This document shows, piece by piece, positions 1 to 12,486 of a DNA stretch of 64,000 nucleotides; position 1 is the stretch's first letter, and every line of letters begins with the position of its first letter. The position numbers were made by a program, and so were the translations under genes. This DNA is from Brachypterus glaber (taxonomy: Eukaryota; Arthropoda; Insecta; Coleoptera; Kateretidae), in NCBI GenBank assembly GCA_958510825.1, contig OY294048.1:13409589-13473588 (forward strand), read 5' to 3'. The notes beneath the pieces are model-generated. The model saw only the letters and a program-made list of their open reading frames with translations. It had not been told where the DNA came from and made no database searches.

Positions 1-1002
1 GTAAATTTTTTTTAAGGTTATGTTATACTATATTTTAGGTTCATGTTTGTTTTGTCGAGAAAAACGAATCAATAGTGAGAATACAGTTAAATTTATTGCG
101 AAACAAAATTTTTATATTGTTACGAGTTACACAGTGGGGGGTTAGTAAATGTGACAGTTTGTTACACAGGGGGGGGGGGAGGGGGTAATTTTTTTGAAAA
201 ATTGCGTTACGTAATATATGGACAGCCCCTAATGAGTTTAAAAGTCAAAAGTCTCAGGAACCTCCACCTTCTCTTAGGTTACCTAAGTTAGGTACGCCTC
301 TGCCCATAATAATATAAATAAGTTATTCGATTTGGTAAATTTGTTTTTCCAAAATAAATAGTTATTTTATAGCAAATAATTTACCGTTTCCAATATAAAT
401 ACATTAAATTACTTATTTATTTTAATTACAGCGCATTATAATAATCAATCTGCCCTATTAAAATAAATTTTAGTAATAGTTAGCCGACACTGTTAGAAAT
501 ATATTTATTTATAATTAAAACTATTGCATTTTATTGATTTATTATCTTTTTCTGGCCAAAAAAATTAAATAAACATATCAAAACAAATAGAATGCTAAAA
601 ACGGACTAAAAAGGTAAAAAGGCTTTCCGATTTGCATACAAAAATTGAATTTATTACATGCATTTAACCATGCATTTAACAGACTTCACGGTTACTAATT
701 TACTAATACGATTTATTTTAGATGTCAATAATTAATATTTCAAATTTCTAAGATTTTTCATTAAAAAGTTATTGAAAAAACAATTTTTTGTTTACCCTTT
801 TTTGCAGAAATTAGTTTGCGCATAAAAATTCATAAAATAAATTTCTATTAAAATAAAGGATAACAATATTAATGCCAGATGTAATATAATTATGTTTTAC
901 ATTTCATAAGAAAAATACTGTATATTTTGATGTTTTTTAGGTAATGTAAGGTAACTAAATAAAAAATTAAGTTAAGTATGTAACCTGTATACCGTTATAA
1001 AT
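1..1002. other. AT-rich intergenic sequence
   Basis: I see no gene here. At about 135-230 two G-runs are followed by GCGTTACGTAATA and GGACAGCCCC, which resembles the ends of the GTTACGTAA MITE family seen complete at 32454-32582. The rest is A/T-rich sequence without recognisable structure. Confidence 0.5.
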
Positions 1003-1150
1003 GAAGACGAAGATTTTTGTATTTGACGGTATAATTTCATTAAAAAATCTGCCAAGGCCTTTCAAATCGTTAACGATTCAATACGATTTGAAAGGCCTTG
1101 GCAGATTTTTTAATGAAATTATACCGTCAAATACAAAAATCTTCGTCTTC
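1003..1150. repeat. Perfect 68-bp inverted repeat (hairpin)
   Basis: Arms 1003-1070 and 1083-1150 are exact reverse complements around a 12-nt spacer. A transcript of either strand would fold into an uninterrupted 68-bp stem. The lack of any mismatch suggests a recent palindromic MITE or a recent inverted duplication. No coding content. Confidence 0.9.
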
Positions 1151-1282
1151 AAAAAATTAAGTAATTTTTATAAGATCTAGACTGTCTAGACTAGACAGTA
1201 ATAGTCAAAATAGTAACGTTATCGTAACTATAGATACTATTTTTGACATGAAAAACAGAAATATTTGGATTAAAACACTTAA

Positions 1283-1787
1283 ATAGTATATTAAAGTACT
1301 AGTTTTATAACATACATTTTTAGCGCACGAGTACAAGTTTAGAAAACGAGCCGCTTGCGGTGAGTTTTCTAAAGTACTAGTGCGCTAAAAACGTGTTATG
1401 AAACGAGTGCTTTATACAATTTTTCCTATTTTGCTCTAAAATTAAAATAACTTACATTTAAATTCATGACTGATTTAGAGATTTTTGTTTCGAATTGGCA
1501 TTACAGTTCTCGCCATGTCTAAAATTCTAAGAACGAATATTATTTTGATATATTTTATAGTCATTTCTTCTCTTTTCTACTGCAAGTAACCAAGCCACAA
1601 TTTTAACACGGTAAAACATAACCTAAACACAAAATTTTGTAGAAAATTAAACTTTAAACCGATGTTCACAATTGAACGGCAAACGTCAAGAGATAGACTT
1701 TTGTCTGTTGCCAACCCAAAAGAAAATAAGTAGAGACCTCTTATGCGTTTGATTATGAGCTTATAAGAGTCGCAAAATAGAAAAAGA
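1283..1787 (+). mobile_element. AGTACTAG-family MITE, copy A
   Basis: This about 500-bp non-coding element recurs at 26003-26774, 40925-41410, 45551-45611 and 55752-57106. One end reads TATATTAAAGTACTAGTTT and is followed by a subterminal hairpin (arms GCGCACGAGTAC and GTACTAGTGCGC). The other end reads AAGAGTCGCAAAATAGAAAA. No open frame is shared between copies, so it is a non-autonomous DNA element. The superfamily is not determined. Confidence 0.75.
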
Positions 1788-2020
1788 TATAAAAAGCCGT
1801 GGAAAATGGTTTATAAAACAAGGTGAATAAAATTCGTAGAATCTACGAAGCAAATACCTAAATAAAATTAGGCAAACGACCATACATGTCACACGAGTGT
1901 GATATAAAAATATCAAACTAGTGCGATATGAGGCGTTCTCTAAAGAACAAAAGAGTGTGCTAAATGTCATTTTCATAGAGGATCGTAGGAAAATAAAATA
2001 TTGTAGTGACCTTTTATATG

Positions 2021-2299
2021 GGAGGCATAGCGTAGTGGCTAGCGCGTATGCATAGCAAGTCTACTATCGTGAGTTCGATTCTCACTGGCGCCGATTTGCC
2101 TTTTTCAGTTAATTAATAATTGAAATTTGGCGAAGGCGATAAGTGAAACGGACACTCCCTAGAAACTGGTTCGAAAGTCAGTATAAGCCGGTGGTTCCCT
2201 CTACTACTAGCCCACACAAGTCCTGGACTTAGGGGATGCTTAATTAAGTAGAATAGTACGAGGTTAACCAAACAAACAAACAAAAACAAACAAACAAAC
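2021..2299 (+). mobile_element. tRNA-derived SINE, full-length copy
   Basis: The 5' part is tRNA-like. An A-box-like TAGCGTAGTGG lies near 2028 and a B-box GTTCGATTC at 2073-2081, the spacing of an internal RNA polymerase III promoter. A unique body of about 190 bp follows, ending in a tail of AAAC repeats (2269-2299). A 5'-truncated copy of the same body sits on the other strand at 46142-46301, which shows that this is a dispersed family and not a tRNA gene. The tRNA cloverleaf is imperfect. Confidence 0.85.
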
Positions 2300-2616
2300 C
2301 TTTACACGGTTCCGAAGTCCGGAATCCAAACTAACTGAACTAACCGTTGAACTTTAGGGTGAGTGCATAACTTTAGCCTACATTATAATGCATTATAATA
2401 TAATTATATTATAACATAACATAACATAATTTATATCATTATAATCTAAACAAAATAATATAATTTGGGAAAATTAAATTACCACTTTCTGTGTGGCAAG
2501 GTATAAAAACCAAACCGTTATAAAGTTATATCGTAAACGTTTCTATAAATTAATTAAATAAACGTGGTAACGGTCCAAGCGGCGTCTCAAAGTTATCTGT
2601 ACAGGGTAAAAATTGA

Positions 2617-2875
2617 TGAATTAAAAAAGTTGGATCTCCTACAGACTTGACTAGTTAATTCATATGTATTTTGAGCCGCTGAATCCGAATCAGAGGCCGT
2701 ATTTTTAAAGTTAGCTCCCGTTTTTAACGTAACCTCAAAAACATACTTTTCGCAATGATATGATACGTACCTTAATAGTTAAACTGTTAAATTCCGACCT
2801 CAGATTTGGATTCAGCGGCTCAAAATACATAGGAATTAACTATTCAAGTCCGTCGGAGATCTAAATTCTTTAATT
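2617..2875. mobile_element. Foldback MITE with GCTGAATCCGAATC module
   Basis: Imperfect inverted arms of about 80 bp lie at 2617-2697 and 2798-2875. Each contains TTTTGAGCCGCTGAATCC followed by a CGAATC/CAAATC variant. The centre is unique A/T-rich sequence. The module inside the arms also occurs in otherwise unrelated elements of this window. Confidence 0.7.
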
Positions 2876-3264
2876 TTATGTGGCTGAAGCCACATGTGTT
2901 ATCTCTGCAACTAAAAGTCCGATCAAAAAAAGTTCTTTACAAAAGAACAAAGTTGACTTTGAAATAACTTTGAATTACATATCTTCACGGCTTTTGTTGT
3001 ACTGTCCGGGAAAGTTGCAGCCGCCACTTGGACTACTTCTTTTTCCATAGGGCGTATCTGTCATAAAACCACAAATTTAATGCGTGCATCAGTTTACATT
3101 CAAACAGCATTAAAAGACGTGCACACACACCGGCAATTGTTTATACGATGTTTATGATTTGTTTTGGAAAGAGTAAGTGTGTGAAACCTCACACGACGTC
3201 GCGGCGGCACACACGTCGGCCTGACGTCCGCGTCGTTCCTAAAACTTAAACCGACACCAAAAAA

Positions 3265-3786
3265 TGTATACCCTATTTCATTTCATTATTAGTAACTACG
3301 AGCCCCGTAGGCCTAAGATGGAGGTACTTTGGGAACGACTCGCTGGAACTAAACGAGATCATGAAAACTCCCCTGAAACCGTATCTGGACTTTATAAAAG
3401 AAATAGGGATGATATGAGGAGATCTGTGCGGTTAACACAAAGGTCCCTAGGGACCAGGTGTTGAGGGCTGTGAACCCCGCACTGAACTAAACTAAACTAC
3501 TAGGTTTAGTTTAGCTTTGTAAGTAGATCTTCTGGTGAAAAATGGCGTTTTGCGTAAATTTGAAGTTTCGTATAAATATGTCTTGAAAAAATAGGTTAAA
3601 TTTTTATGTCATCATTCGGATAGAATATAAACTTTTGCATTTTTTTTATAATTCTAATCTATTCTAATCTAATCTTTCTATTTTTTTTAAACCTATTTCC
3701 ATTTGGGGGGACGTGTGTAGCTAGCACCAATCATAAAAATCAAAATTACTAAATAGTTACTTATAATGAAATGAAATAGGGTATAC
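3265..3786. mobile_element. Element with 31-bp terminal inverted repeats
   Basis: The ends GTATACCCTATTTCATTTCA (3265) and TGAAATGAAATAGGGTATAC (to 3786) are inverted copies with one or two mismatches over 31 bp. The interior holds no convincing reading frame and contains several TAAACTAAACTA repeats. This is probably a non-autonomous DNA transposon. Confidence 0.55.
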
Positions 3787-4437
3787 TTACCTAGATTTTA
3801 ATTTTAATTTTGACACAAACCTAGAACATGTTCTAGCCACCTTTCAGTATTTTTTTACATTTTGGGGGAGTGAAGGAAAAGATGAAGTTTTTGGTGGAAA
3901 TACTAGAAATACTTAGATATTGTGAATAATAAAAAAGTTATGTCTAAAAACGATTTATACATTTTGAAGGAGATGGGGGTCCTGGAAAAAATGATAATTT
4001 TTTTACCTTTTAAGCGGTTTTAATTTTTTCCATTGTAAATAATAAAAAAGTCATTGGAAAAACAAAAATTTAACCCTCCTCCCCCAACCGATATTGGTCA
4101 AATACGATCTTTTACAGAAATGAGTATAAACAAATAAACTAAACTAAACTAAACTAAATAATATTAAAATACATCTGCACACCAAATTACAAGTCTCTAG
4201 TTTAAAGCGTTCTAATATTATCGTGAATACAGACAGTATCTTTTTCTTTGCTAATTTTGATTTTTTTTACGTTTTAGGTACCAAGGTACCAAGGCTTAAA
4301 ATAGGATATAAAAGGAGAATTTTAATTTTTAAGCTACCGCAGGATGGAGTAACCCTAGAATCCACCAATCACAGACAGTTTTAATTTTTAAGAAAAGTCA
4401 ATTTCTGGTCATCAATTTTAGGTTTAAACTGATTCAT
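3787..4437. other. AT-rich intergenic sequence with ACTAA microsatellite
   Basis: No gene is visible. A short (ACTAA)n tract lies at 4136-4157, with poly-A and poly-T runs around it. Confidence 0.5.
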
Positions 4438-4838
4438 GCATTCATTTACCGGGGGCATGCAAAAATTAAGGTTTTAAAAAACTAATTTTGAAAGTAAATA
4501 AACATTTTAAACTGTATTTCACTATATCTCATGTTGACACTGTTATTACAAGGTGAATAACTAAAACATGAAAAAAACAATTTTTGAAAAAAAAATGTTT
4601 TTTTTTTTATTTTTTTTTTGTTTTTTAAAAAAGAAAATTTGTCGAAAAACGAAATATTTAGAAAAAAAAAAGATTTTTTTACTTTTTTTCATATTCCAAT
4701 ATGCAATAAAAGCGTCAAAATGAGAGTACAGGTAACTGTACTGTAGTAAAATATAGAATATATAGTCTAAAGTGTCTATTTACTTTCAAAATTAGTTTTT
4801 AAAATTTTAATTTTTGAAAGCCCCCGGTAAAAGTATGC
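4438..4838. mobile_element. Foldback MITE
   Basis: The left arm (4438-4500, containing TTTACCGGGGGCATGC) matches the right arm (4780-4838, containing GCCCCCGGTAAAAGTATGC) in inverse orientation. The loop is almost pure A/T homopolymer sequence. Non-coding. Confidence 0.65.
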
Positions 4839-5253
4839 TTCGATCTGAGCCAAGGCTGTAGCTATTTGAAATTCGAAAGAGTTCATGGGTTAAAAAATGC
4901 AATTATTATAGCAGTAGTGGAAACGTTTTTTTTTTTGTCGAGGGAAGGGTAAAAGTTGTAATTTTAGACTAAAAAGTCGTTATGTTGTTATTTTCGACCT
5001 TCTCACCTCTCACTAAATCTTCTTAGCTACGGCTCTGATCTGAGCTCTGGGGTGATCAAAAATCAAAAAAAGTGGTAAGAACGCCGACCTTAATAGTGAT
5101 CTGTTTTTGGGTGAAAGTAAATATAAGAAAAATATTTACATTATAGCTACAATAATTTTAAACTTGTCTGTTTCATGTTCAGAAATAATTACCAATATTT
5201 ATCGATATATCGATTCCGAAAAGAATATATTATATCCTTTTCGGAACAAAAAT

Positions 5254-5632
5254 AGTATATTATCAATGAGCGTATAATAGATGCAATTAATACATGAGGG
5301 TGAATTTTGGGGCACGAGCCGAAAGGCAAGTGACCTAATCAACCGAATGATTAATATCTATTATACGCGAGTAGAATTTTATACTTTATCCACGGTCGTT
5401 TTAAATTTTAAACGGTTTATTTCTACACCCGTGATTAATAGGCCTATAAATCACAGGTCTCTAAAATTAAAGCGGTTAATATTTAAAACGGCTGTTGATA
5501 AAGTATAGTATTCTACTTGCGTATAATAGATATTAATCATTCGGGTAATTAGGCCACTCGCCTATCGGCTCATGTCCCTTAATTCACCCTCATTGATTAA
5601 GCAATTATTATACGCTCGTTGAATAATATACT
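5254..5632. mobile_element. Foldback MITE with near full-length arms
   Basis: Almost the whole element is two inverted arms of about 185 bp. The ends read AGTATATTATCAATGAGCG on the left and the inverse of GAGTATATTATTCAACGAGC on the right. The 75-aa frame at 5281-5508 crosses the arm and is not a gene. A smaller hairpin built on TTCCGAAAAG abuts the left end (5214-5245). Confidence 0.75.
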
Positions 5633-5684
5633 CTTATTCTCAACTGTATATGTAATACATACATTACTCTTATTCACAACTGTA

Positions 5685-6410
5685 TATAGTGCGGTCCAAA
5701 AGTCACCCCCCCCCTTTTAACTTTTGAACGAGTTGAGATATCGACTTCAAATTTAGAACTCTTAAATAAGACAACATAAACTATCTTTTAGCATATATTT
5801 GATATTTTCAGCTCTTAAAATGTGGGCAGGGGGGCATGGGGGGACATGTTTTTAAATGGAAAGGGGGGTCGTGTATTACATCATTTTAAAGCTTATAAAA
5901 TTCCCTATTTAAACTAATATTTTTAAATTTTTTAAAAATGTTTTTTAAGGTTTTCATTTTTCAATTTTTTGTGCTAAAACATTCGATTTTTAAGTTTTTT
6001 TTTATAAATTTTTATTTATGTCAACTAAAATTAGTTTAAAAGTATAATTAACATTTTTTTATAATGAAATTAGGCATTTTTAAAAAATTATTTGTTTTTT
6101 TTAGAGGAATTTTGACATTAATACCCATTTTCAACCCCATTTTAAACCCAATTATTTTTTTTTAAATTTAAAAATATGGAGTTAAACGGATAATTTTATA
6201 AGCTTTAAAATGATGTATTACACGACCCCCCTTTCCATTTAAATAAATGCGCCCCCATGCCCCCCTGCCCACATTTTAGAGCTGAAAGTATTAAATATAT
6301 GCTAAAAGATAGTTTAAATTGTCTTATTAAAAAGTTCCAAATTTGAAGTCGATATCTCAACTGGTTAAAAAGTTAAGAAGGGGGGAGGTGACTTTTGGAC
6401 CGCTCTGTAT
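5685..6410. mobile_element. Mariner-type foldback MITE (GCGGTCCAAAAGT family), copy 1
   Basis: Terminal arms of about 220 bp begin TATAGTGCGGTCCAAAAGT and, on the opposite strand, ATACAGAGCGGTCCAAAAGT. Both are followed by a run of C. The TA at each edge and the CAGWGCGGTCCAAAAGT end resemble Tc1/mariner termini. Other copies are at 15421-16109 and 60471-61200, with partial copies at 27665-27965 and 45688-45745. There is no transposase frame, so it is non-autonomous. Confidence 0.8.
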
Positions 6411-6423
6411 GTAATACATAAAT

Positions 6424-6840
6424 TACATGTATTAATAAGTCTCGGGAAGTACGTGATTACAGGTCTAGACCTGTAAACTAAATAATACTGGTTTACATTT
6501 TAAATCAATAATTTCCTCTAGATGGCGCCACCGTGAAGTAAGATGGCTGAGCTGCGTTTGTCATGATAAACACGAGAATGATTGTGCTTTTCTTGTAAAA
6601 TGCAGGAAAAATGATTTGTGGTAAATATGAAAAGAACTAAAAAACAAAGTACCTATTATAGTATTATTTTCTTCATTTGGATTCAAACATCTAGGTAAGT
6701 TTCAAAAAAATTAGTAAGGTACTTTATTTCTAAATAAAAAAAGTTGCGAATAAAATAGTATACAAGTCTCCTGAAAAATTATACTTGTCCTCGACCTATA
6801 AATGGTCTCGGAAAAGTACTATTAAATAATATTTAAATTT
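6424..6840 (+). mobile_element. TAGATGGCGCCACC repeat, copy 1
   Basis: This shares a diverged block of about 400 bp with 30003-30490. The block contains CTCTAGATGGCGCCACC, AATGCAGGAAAAATGATTTG and GACCTATAAATGGTCTCGG in the same order and orientation. No open frame is conserved. The class is unknown. Confidence 0.6.
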
Positions 6841-6881
6841 TAATTATAAGGGAAATTTTTATAAATCGAAACAACAATATT

Positions 6882-7846
6882 AACTATACATACGCAGAAA
6901 AACGACATTCGATTTTTATCTTTTAAGAATACGAAAGTTTTTAATTTTTATTTGTCGATAACTTTTTTTCCCACCTTACTCGTTTAAATGGAATCATTAA
7001 AAAAAATCAAGATAAAAAGAAATAAAAATGTAAATATTTAAAACCTTGCCTCAATGCTAGAGTCGACGCGGCGCCTATGCGAGTACTGGAAATTCGCCGA
7101 CTACTGGTGATCACCCCCTTCTAAATAAACAGAGATGATACTTTCATTACAATAACAGGGTCAGACAACAGGAAATTTAAATTGTTTCTAATTTTTGGGG
7201 AGTTTTTTTAATACATACCTATGCCAAATAGGATTATATGTCTGTATACATGCATACTAAAAATTCAGAATTTTTGACCGAAAGCCATTTCCCATAAGAA
7301 ACGTGCCTGTCTGTTTGGCACAGAATTTTGTTATGGTATTTTTCACGGCACTTTCAAAAAAACTAACTATACATACGCAGAAAAACGACATTCGATTTTT
7401 ATCTTTTAAGAATACGAAAGTTTTTAATTTTTATTTGTCGATAACTTTTTTTCCCACCTTACTCGTTTAAATGGAATCATTAAAAAAAATCAAGATAAAA
7501 AGAAATAAAAATGTAAATATTTAAAACCTTGCCTCAATGCTAGAGTCGACGCGGCGCCTATGCGAGTACTGGAAATTCGCCGACTACTGGTGATCACCCC
7601 CTTCTAAATAAACAGAGATGATACTTTCATTACAATAACAGGGTCAGACAACAGGAAATTTAAATTGTTTCTAATTTTTGGGGAGTTTTTTTAATACATA
7701 CCTATGCCAAATAAGATTATATGTCTGTATACATGCATACTAAAAATTCAGAATTTTTGACCGAAAGCCATTTCCCATAAGAAACGTGCCTGTCTGTTTG
7801 GCACAGAATTTTGTTATGGTATTTTTCACGGCACTTTCAAAAAAAC
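6882..7846 (+). repeat. 483-bp tandem duplication, two near-identical copies
   Basis: Units 6882-7364 and 7365-7846 are almost identical (for example CAAATAGGATT against CAAATAAGATT), so the duplication is recent. The unit begins AACTATACATACGCAGAAAA and ends CACTTTCAAAAAAAC. Inverted, diverged relatives lie at 32196-32640 and 35565-35975. The two copies abut directly, so they are not the two LTRs of an element. Confidence 0.85.
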
Positions 7847-9757
7847 ATTTTTTGAAATACCCTAGTAGGCATACTTTTCCCCATACATGAGGGCTTTGGG
7901 TTATATGCGGGCTTCGGTCCTCCGGAGGCACTCCACATATGTGTGTATATCGAAGGCGGCGGGCGTGAGATTCGCTTGTACGGCCGGACACTTCGCTCGC
8001 GGCGTCTTTAATACAAATGCTATTTCCAAACAAAACAAAGAAACCCATTAATTAGACGACGCGTTTTAGGGCCCCTCGGCCCTTGTGAAAACAACGAGAT
8101 GGATAGAACAATTATTTATCGCAATCAAATAAATTAATAATTGGGTCCAAACCAAGAACAATATTCTTAAATAAGTTTATTAAATTTTTTATAAATATAT
8201 TTTTTTTATATAGAATCTATAATTTATTTGATTAATAAAGCCAAATATTGCACAAATTCTTTCAAAAACTAATAATTTTCTTTGAAAACAGGATCAGATT
8301 AGATCCCGAAACGTTAGAAGTTAACTTTTATTCAGTTTTTCGTTCTTTTTTAATTATTTTAACGATTTATCAAGAATTTTATTAAAAATTCTTTATTTAG
8401 GCAAATTTTTTAAACTTTGGTAAGGTATTGACTAATAATATTTTTTAGGTAAAGAAGATATAGCAGATAAGTATCATTTTAAACGCAATACCTTACCAGC
8501 GCATCTAGAAATAGGTGCGCCTGATAAGAACATTTTAATTTTATTTTCTGTTTTAGATTTTTTATCGATATAAATAGTCATTGAGTCGAAATGGCTCAAA
8601 TTAATACTACTTTAAATATATTTTTTTTAATTTTTATTAGTCTTTGCCTCAAGGACCTCTAGCCAGGCTCCAGTTTATTTAATAATCAATATAAACTACA
8701 TGTATACTTTGACGCACGGTATATTATAAATTATAATTTATAATATACCTTCCCCGGTAAAATGGTCCGTTTTCGGCATTGGGGATGGAACGTAAGATTT
8801 ATATATTTTTTTAAGACTAGTATTAGGTGCAAAATTTAACCTCAAAATCAGATTCGAACCCTTTTAAAAATGGTTGTTTTATAGGAGTATTTTTAATTAC
8901 TTTTGCCTTCCCATTTATTATAATATCTTATACTTGCTACTTTTTGACGATTAAAATGTATTTTTTATCTAAATTTTTCAAAAAATTTCAACTATTATTT
9001 AATTTTTCGAAGAACGAAAAATGTTTGATTTCTTTTTAATATCTAGTTTTTAATTCTTTTTGCGTTCGACTGTAAGTTTTTTTTATCCTTTTATTCAAAA
9101 TTTAAATTTTAAACCTAGCGCAGATAGTACATAAAAAATATATCGAAAAGATTCTTGCGGTAAATCCCGGTAGATAGGGGAATTTAATAAAATTCAGCTG
9201 AAAATCCAGTTTTAACTTAAACTTACTCCCCTGCCCAGTGTTCAACGACGGTAAATTTGAAATTGTAATTACAAGAAAAGTGGAAAGCTGCCGTTTTTTA
9301 TTCCTGCGGCGAACCGTGGAAAACTCCAGAGAAAAGTATTACGGCGGCACTACGGCCTGCTGAAATACTTTTGCAGGAAAATTATATAAATGGCCATTGC
9401 AATTTTAAATAAACTAAAACAAGTATTACACCACAAACTTAGAAGTAACAGAGTACCAATAAGGTGTGTTGCATGAGGTAAAAAAATAGCGATTAAGTCA
9501 TCTTGGTTCTCACAAAAGCTATATTTTATTCACAGACCAATTTTAATGGTGCAGGGTGCATAAACAAAGTTATAGCACCCTGGCAAGGGCCTTGCAGGGC
9601 TTGCTTCAAAAGTGACACAACTCGAATAAATAAATTTTTGGTTTGGTTTGGTTTGTACAACTTACCCCATGCTCCGGTCCCTCCTATTTAAGAGTGACAG
9701 TATTTTCAGCGTTGCACTTCGCCGATAGAAATCAACCCAGCCAGCCATAAATTGGTC
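7847..9757. other. Intergenic sequence
   Basis: No gene is supported. The 7890-8010 stretch is GC-richer than its surroundings, and a 102-aa frame (7740-8048) that covers it resembles no family I know. A 32-bp A/T palindrome lies at about 8719-8750. The 70-aa plus-strand frame at 8827-9039 is low-complexity hydrophobic and F/K-rich, as AT-rich noise usually is. Confidence 0.5.
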
Positions 9758-10943
9758 ACACAGACCTACAAAAAAATAAAAATGATCTGTGCCATGGATA
9801 GGACCATGATATTCCTATGATTTTCGCCCGCTGAAACCGAATCTGAGCTCAGTTTAACCCCTACACGTCTGGGTTTTTGTCTACAGTCGCACTATGCCAC
9901 CAAACGGGAAAAAAGTGACCAACATAATTTTATTGTGTTTAGGACATAGAAAAAAATGTTTTTTTTTTTTAATTTTTTTAATATTTTCCATTGAAGAATT
10001 TAGAGTAAAAAGGAAAAAAAAACGGCAAAAATAACCTAAATTATTTTATTGTGTATTTCAACTTTAGGATTAGGTAAGACATAAAAATATGTTTTTTTAT
10101 TTTTTAATATTTTAATAATATGTAATAATAATATATTCTTCAATGAAAACTATTGAAAAAAATAAAAAAAAAAACATATTTTTATGTCTTACTAACCATT
10201 TAAAGTTAAAATACACAATAAAATAATTTTTGCACGACCAAGACTAAAACCTAATTTTACGCTTTCATTTTCGGGACTAAACTTGCCGTTTTTCTCCCTA
10301 GGGAATAAAAATCACGGCAACCTTGATAATATTAAAATATTATACTTACTATGTGCTTTGCTGGTTCAAAAATTAGGTTTGGTGGTGTTTTGTAATAAAT
10401 TAGCGATTCAAACCAATTTATTTGATTTTAACAAAGAAAACCTTTAAATATAACATTTTTATAATAATTTATACATAACTTAAAATTTATCATCTTCGTC
10501 CATTTTTTTGACGTTTGTGTCAACCATGTTAAAAAACAATTGAAATCGCGATAGCCGGGAAACTGACATTTCGCAATTTACAGGCATCTTGATTAAATTA
10601 CGAAAATAAAACAACCGATTTTAGACGCATGGTTTTTAATTTTAATTTTATCTACCTACCTAAATTATGTTTGGTCCTGCAAAAAATAGTGTATATACCT
10701 CAGGACTAAACGTGGCTGTTTTAGTCCCTTGCATTTCTGTTTCCCTCGCTCGCTACGCTTGCTCATGCAGCGGGACTAAAACAGCCAGTTTAGTCCCTTG
10801 GTATATAAATAACTATTTGGTCACTTTCCTCCCGATTGTTAGGGGCTAAACTGAGTCCAGATTCGGTTTCAGCGGGCGAAAATACATAAATATCATGACC
10901 CTATCCATGGCGCAGACATTTTTATTTATTTGTGGGCCTGTGT
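9758..10943. mobile_element. Long foldback element, about 1.2 kb
   Basis: The left end CACACAGACCTACAAAAA and the right end (inverse of TACACAGGCCCACAAATA) begin inverted arms of about 110 bp that include CGCCCGCTGAAACCGAATCT. Further inside, a second inverted pair built on ACATATTTTTATGTCTTA spans about 10050-10190, and a third, built on GGGACTAAAACAGCC, lies near 10700-10800. No transposase is visible. The end sequence links it to the cluster at 14676-15412. Confidence 0.7.
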
Positions 10944-12486
10944 ATCAATGAGATTAGACTCGCTCTTGTTTACTACAGAAAAGGTAGCGCTGGAATTGGC
11001 AACGCCAATTTGTTTGTCGCTTATCAATAATCTTAAACAAGGTCATCGCCGCTGTCGCATCACTTAGAAGAACACTATCATTTCGTCTATTTCAGGATGC
11101 CCTTTCCTCCTTAAAAATACTAACCGAGGTCGGAGGCGGCGGCGGCGGCACAACCTCTGATAAAACCGCTATCTTTGTTAAAGAGTCTGGCCGTAATGTT
11201 CGGATAATACAATGCATATTATACAAAACATAATATTATTGTTTCTTAAAACCTTAAACTCAACTCAACGAGAATACTTTACATCATTTTACTTTTTAAT
11301 GCGACCGGATATATTTTCTTATATTAAAAATCCGATATATTAATTTATTAACCGTTTTTTGTTTATTTTCTTACGCTTCATGGAACAATTCATTTTCTAA
11401 TTGTTATTTCTACATTGAATATGTTTCTCAGTATAGACACATGCTAAACAAGTCAGTGACGGATTGGCCAGGTCGGCACGTCGACATAAAAAATACCATA
11501 AGAAACAAAAAGTATACAAAGTAACTATTTGTTAAAAGAAATCTTCACCAAGCATAAAATGGTTAATATTCGTGGACAACCAAAATATATATATTTTTTT
11601 GTTTCAAATATTATTTTTTACGCTGAAACCATTTCCTTTGCCACCCTAAGATAGAATTATTCTATTATAGTTTTATTATAGTTCTGACTACAGATTTTAA
11701 ATCAGCGAAAAAATTTTACAAAGCTCGTTACAAAGTAAAGCTTCTCTTTAAGAAAATATTTAATTTATGGTGGTAACTGATATCTAATAGGGTGGCTAAA
11801 AAATCACTGTTAAATTATTTTAAATTTATGTTTACTTTTATTAAAAATCGATAAGGAATCAGATTGATAGCAGATTTTGTGGTGCTTTTTTTTTGTTTTT
11901 TGTTTTTTTACTTTCCAGCTGAACCGTAAGTAGAAGGGACTTTATTTTTAGTCGCCACATTTTAATTTATGTTGGTATCACAAAGAAAATATTTTTTTCT
12001 GTGTAAGTACTAAGAAAGAAATACAAATGGCGACCATCCGCTATCATTAATTCTGACTTACTGATAAGAAATAAAGATGGCGACCATCCTCCAGCTTTGA
12101 TTCTGTCCTACGTACACAGAAAAAATATATTTCTGTGTTACACACAAAAGTATTTTGAGTAAAAAAAATAAATTGAAAATATGCCCTTCTAGGCCTTTTT
12201 AGACTGTGTGTGTGTACATTGACCTAAAGACCTATTAAGAATCTTAATTTAAGACATCATAAAACTACGTACATTTAAGGCACTAATAAGTTCAAGCGGT
12301 AACAACTGCCCACTTACAGCTTCATAAACAAACTATAAACAAGCCGTGAGGATATACCTATAATGCTTCGCATAGTAAACTATTCGCAGTAGATAATATA
12401 TTGCGTTTTCTTTCGAGATATTTCCGAAAGTATGATTTCTTTAAGCTCGTACGCCTTGCATTCCCGGTAACTTTGTTGTTTAGTTA
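10944..12486. other. AT-rich intergenic sequence
   Basis: No gene is seen. Near 11125-11160 there is a short GGC-rich run. Near 12005-12100 the phrase ATGGCGACCATCC occurs twice about 60 bp apart. At 12340-12405 CAAGCCGTGAGGATAT with a nearby CTATTCGCAGTAGATAA matches a recurring repeat end found at 32756, 43695 and 63560. Confidence 0.45.

Noticed and set aside
2021..2095. A functional tRNA gene
   Set aside because: The cloverleaf is imperfect and the sequence continues into a SINE body with a dispersed second copy.
6882..7846. A pair of LTRs
   Set aside because: The two 483-bp copies abut with no internal sequence and have no TG...CA ends.
7740..8048. A 102-aa protein gene on the minus strand
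   Set aside because: The frame overlaps the 483-bp duplicated repeat and has no recognisable domain. The GC-rich part alone is not enough support.
8286..8318. A possible hammerhead (GGATC/GATCC stem, then CGAAACGTTAG)
   Set aside because: The upstream box is TTGAAAA instead of CUGANGA, so a required core element is missing. At most a decayed relative.
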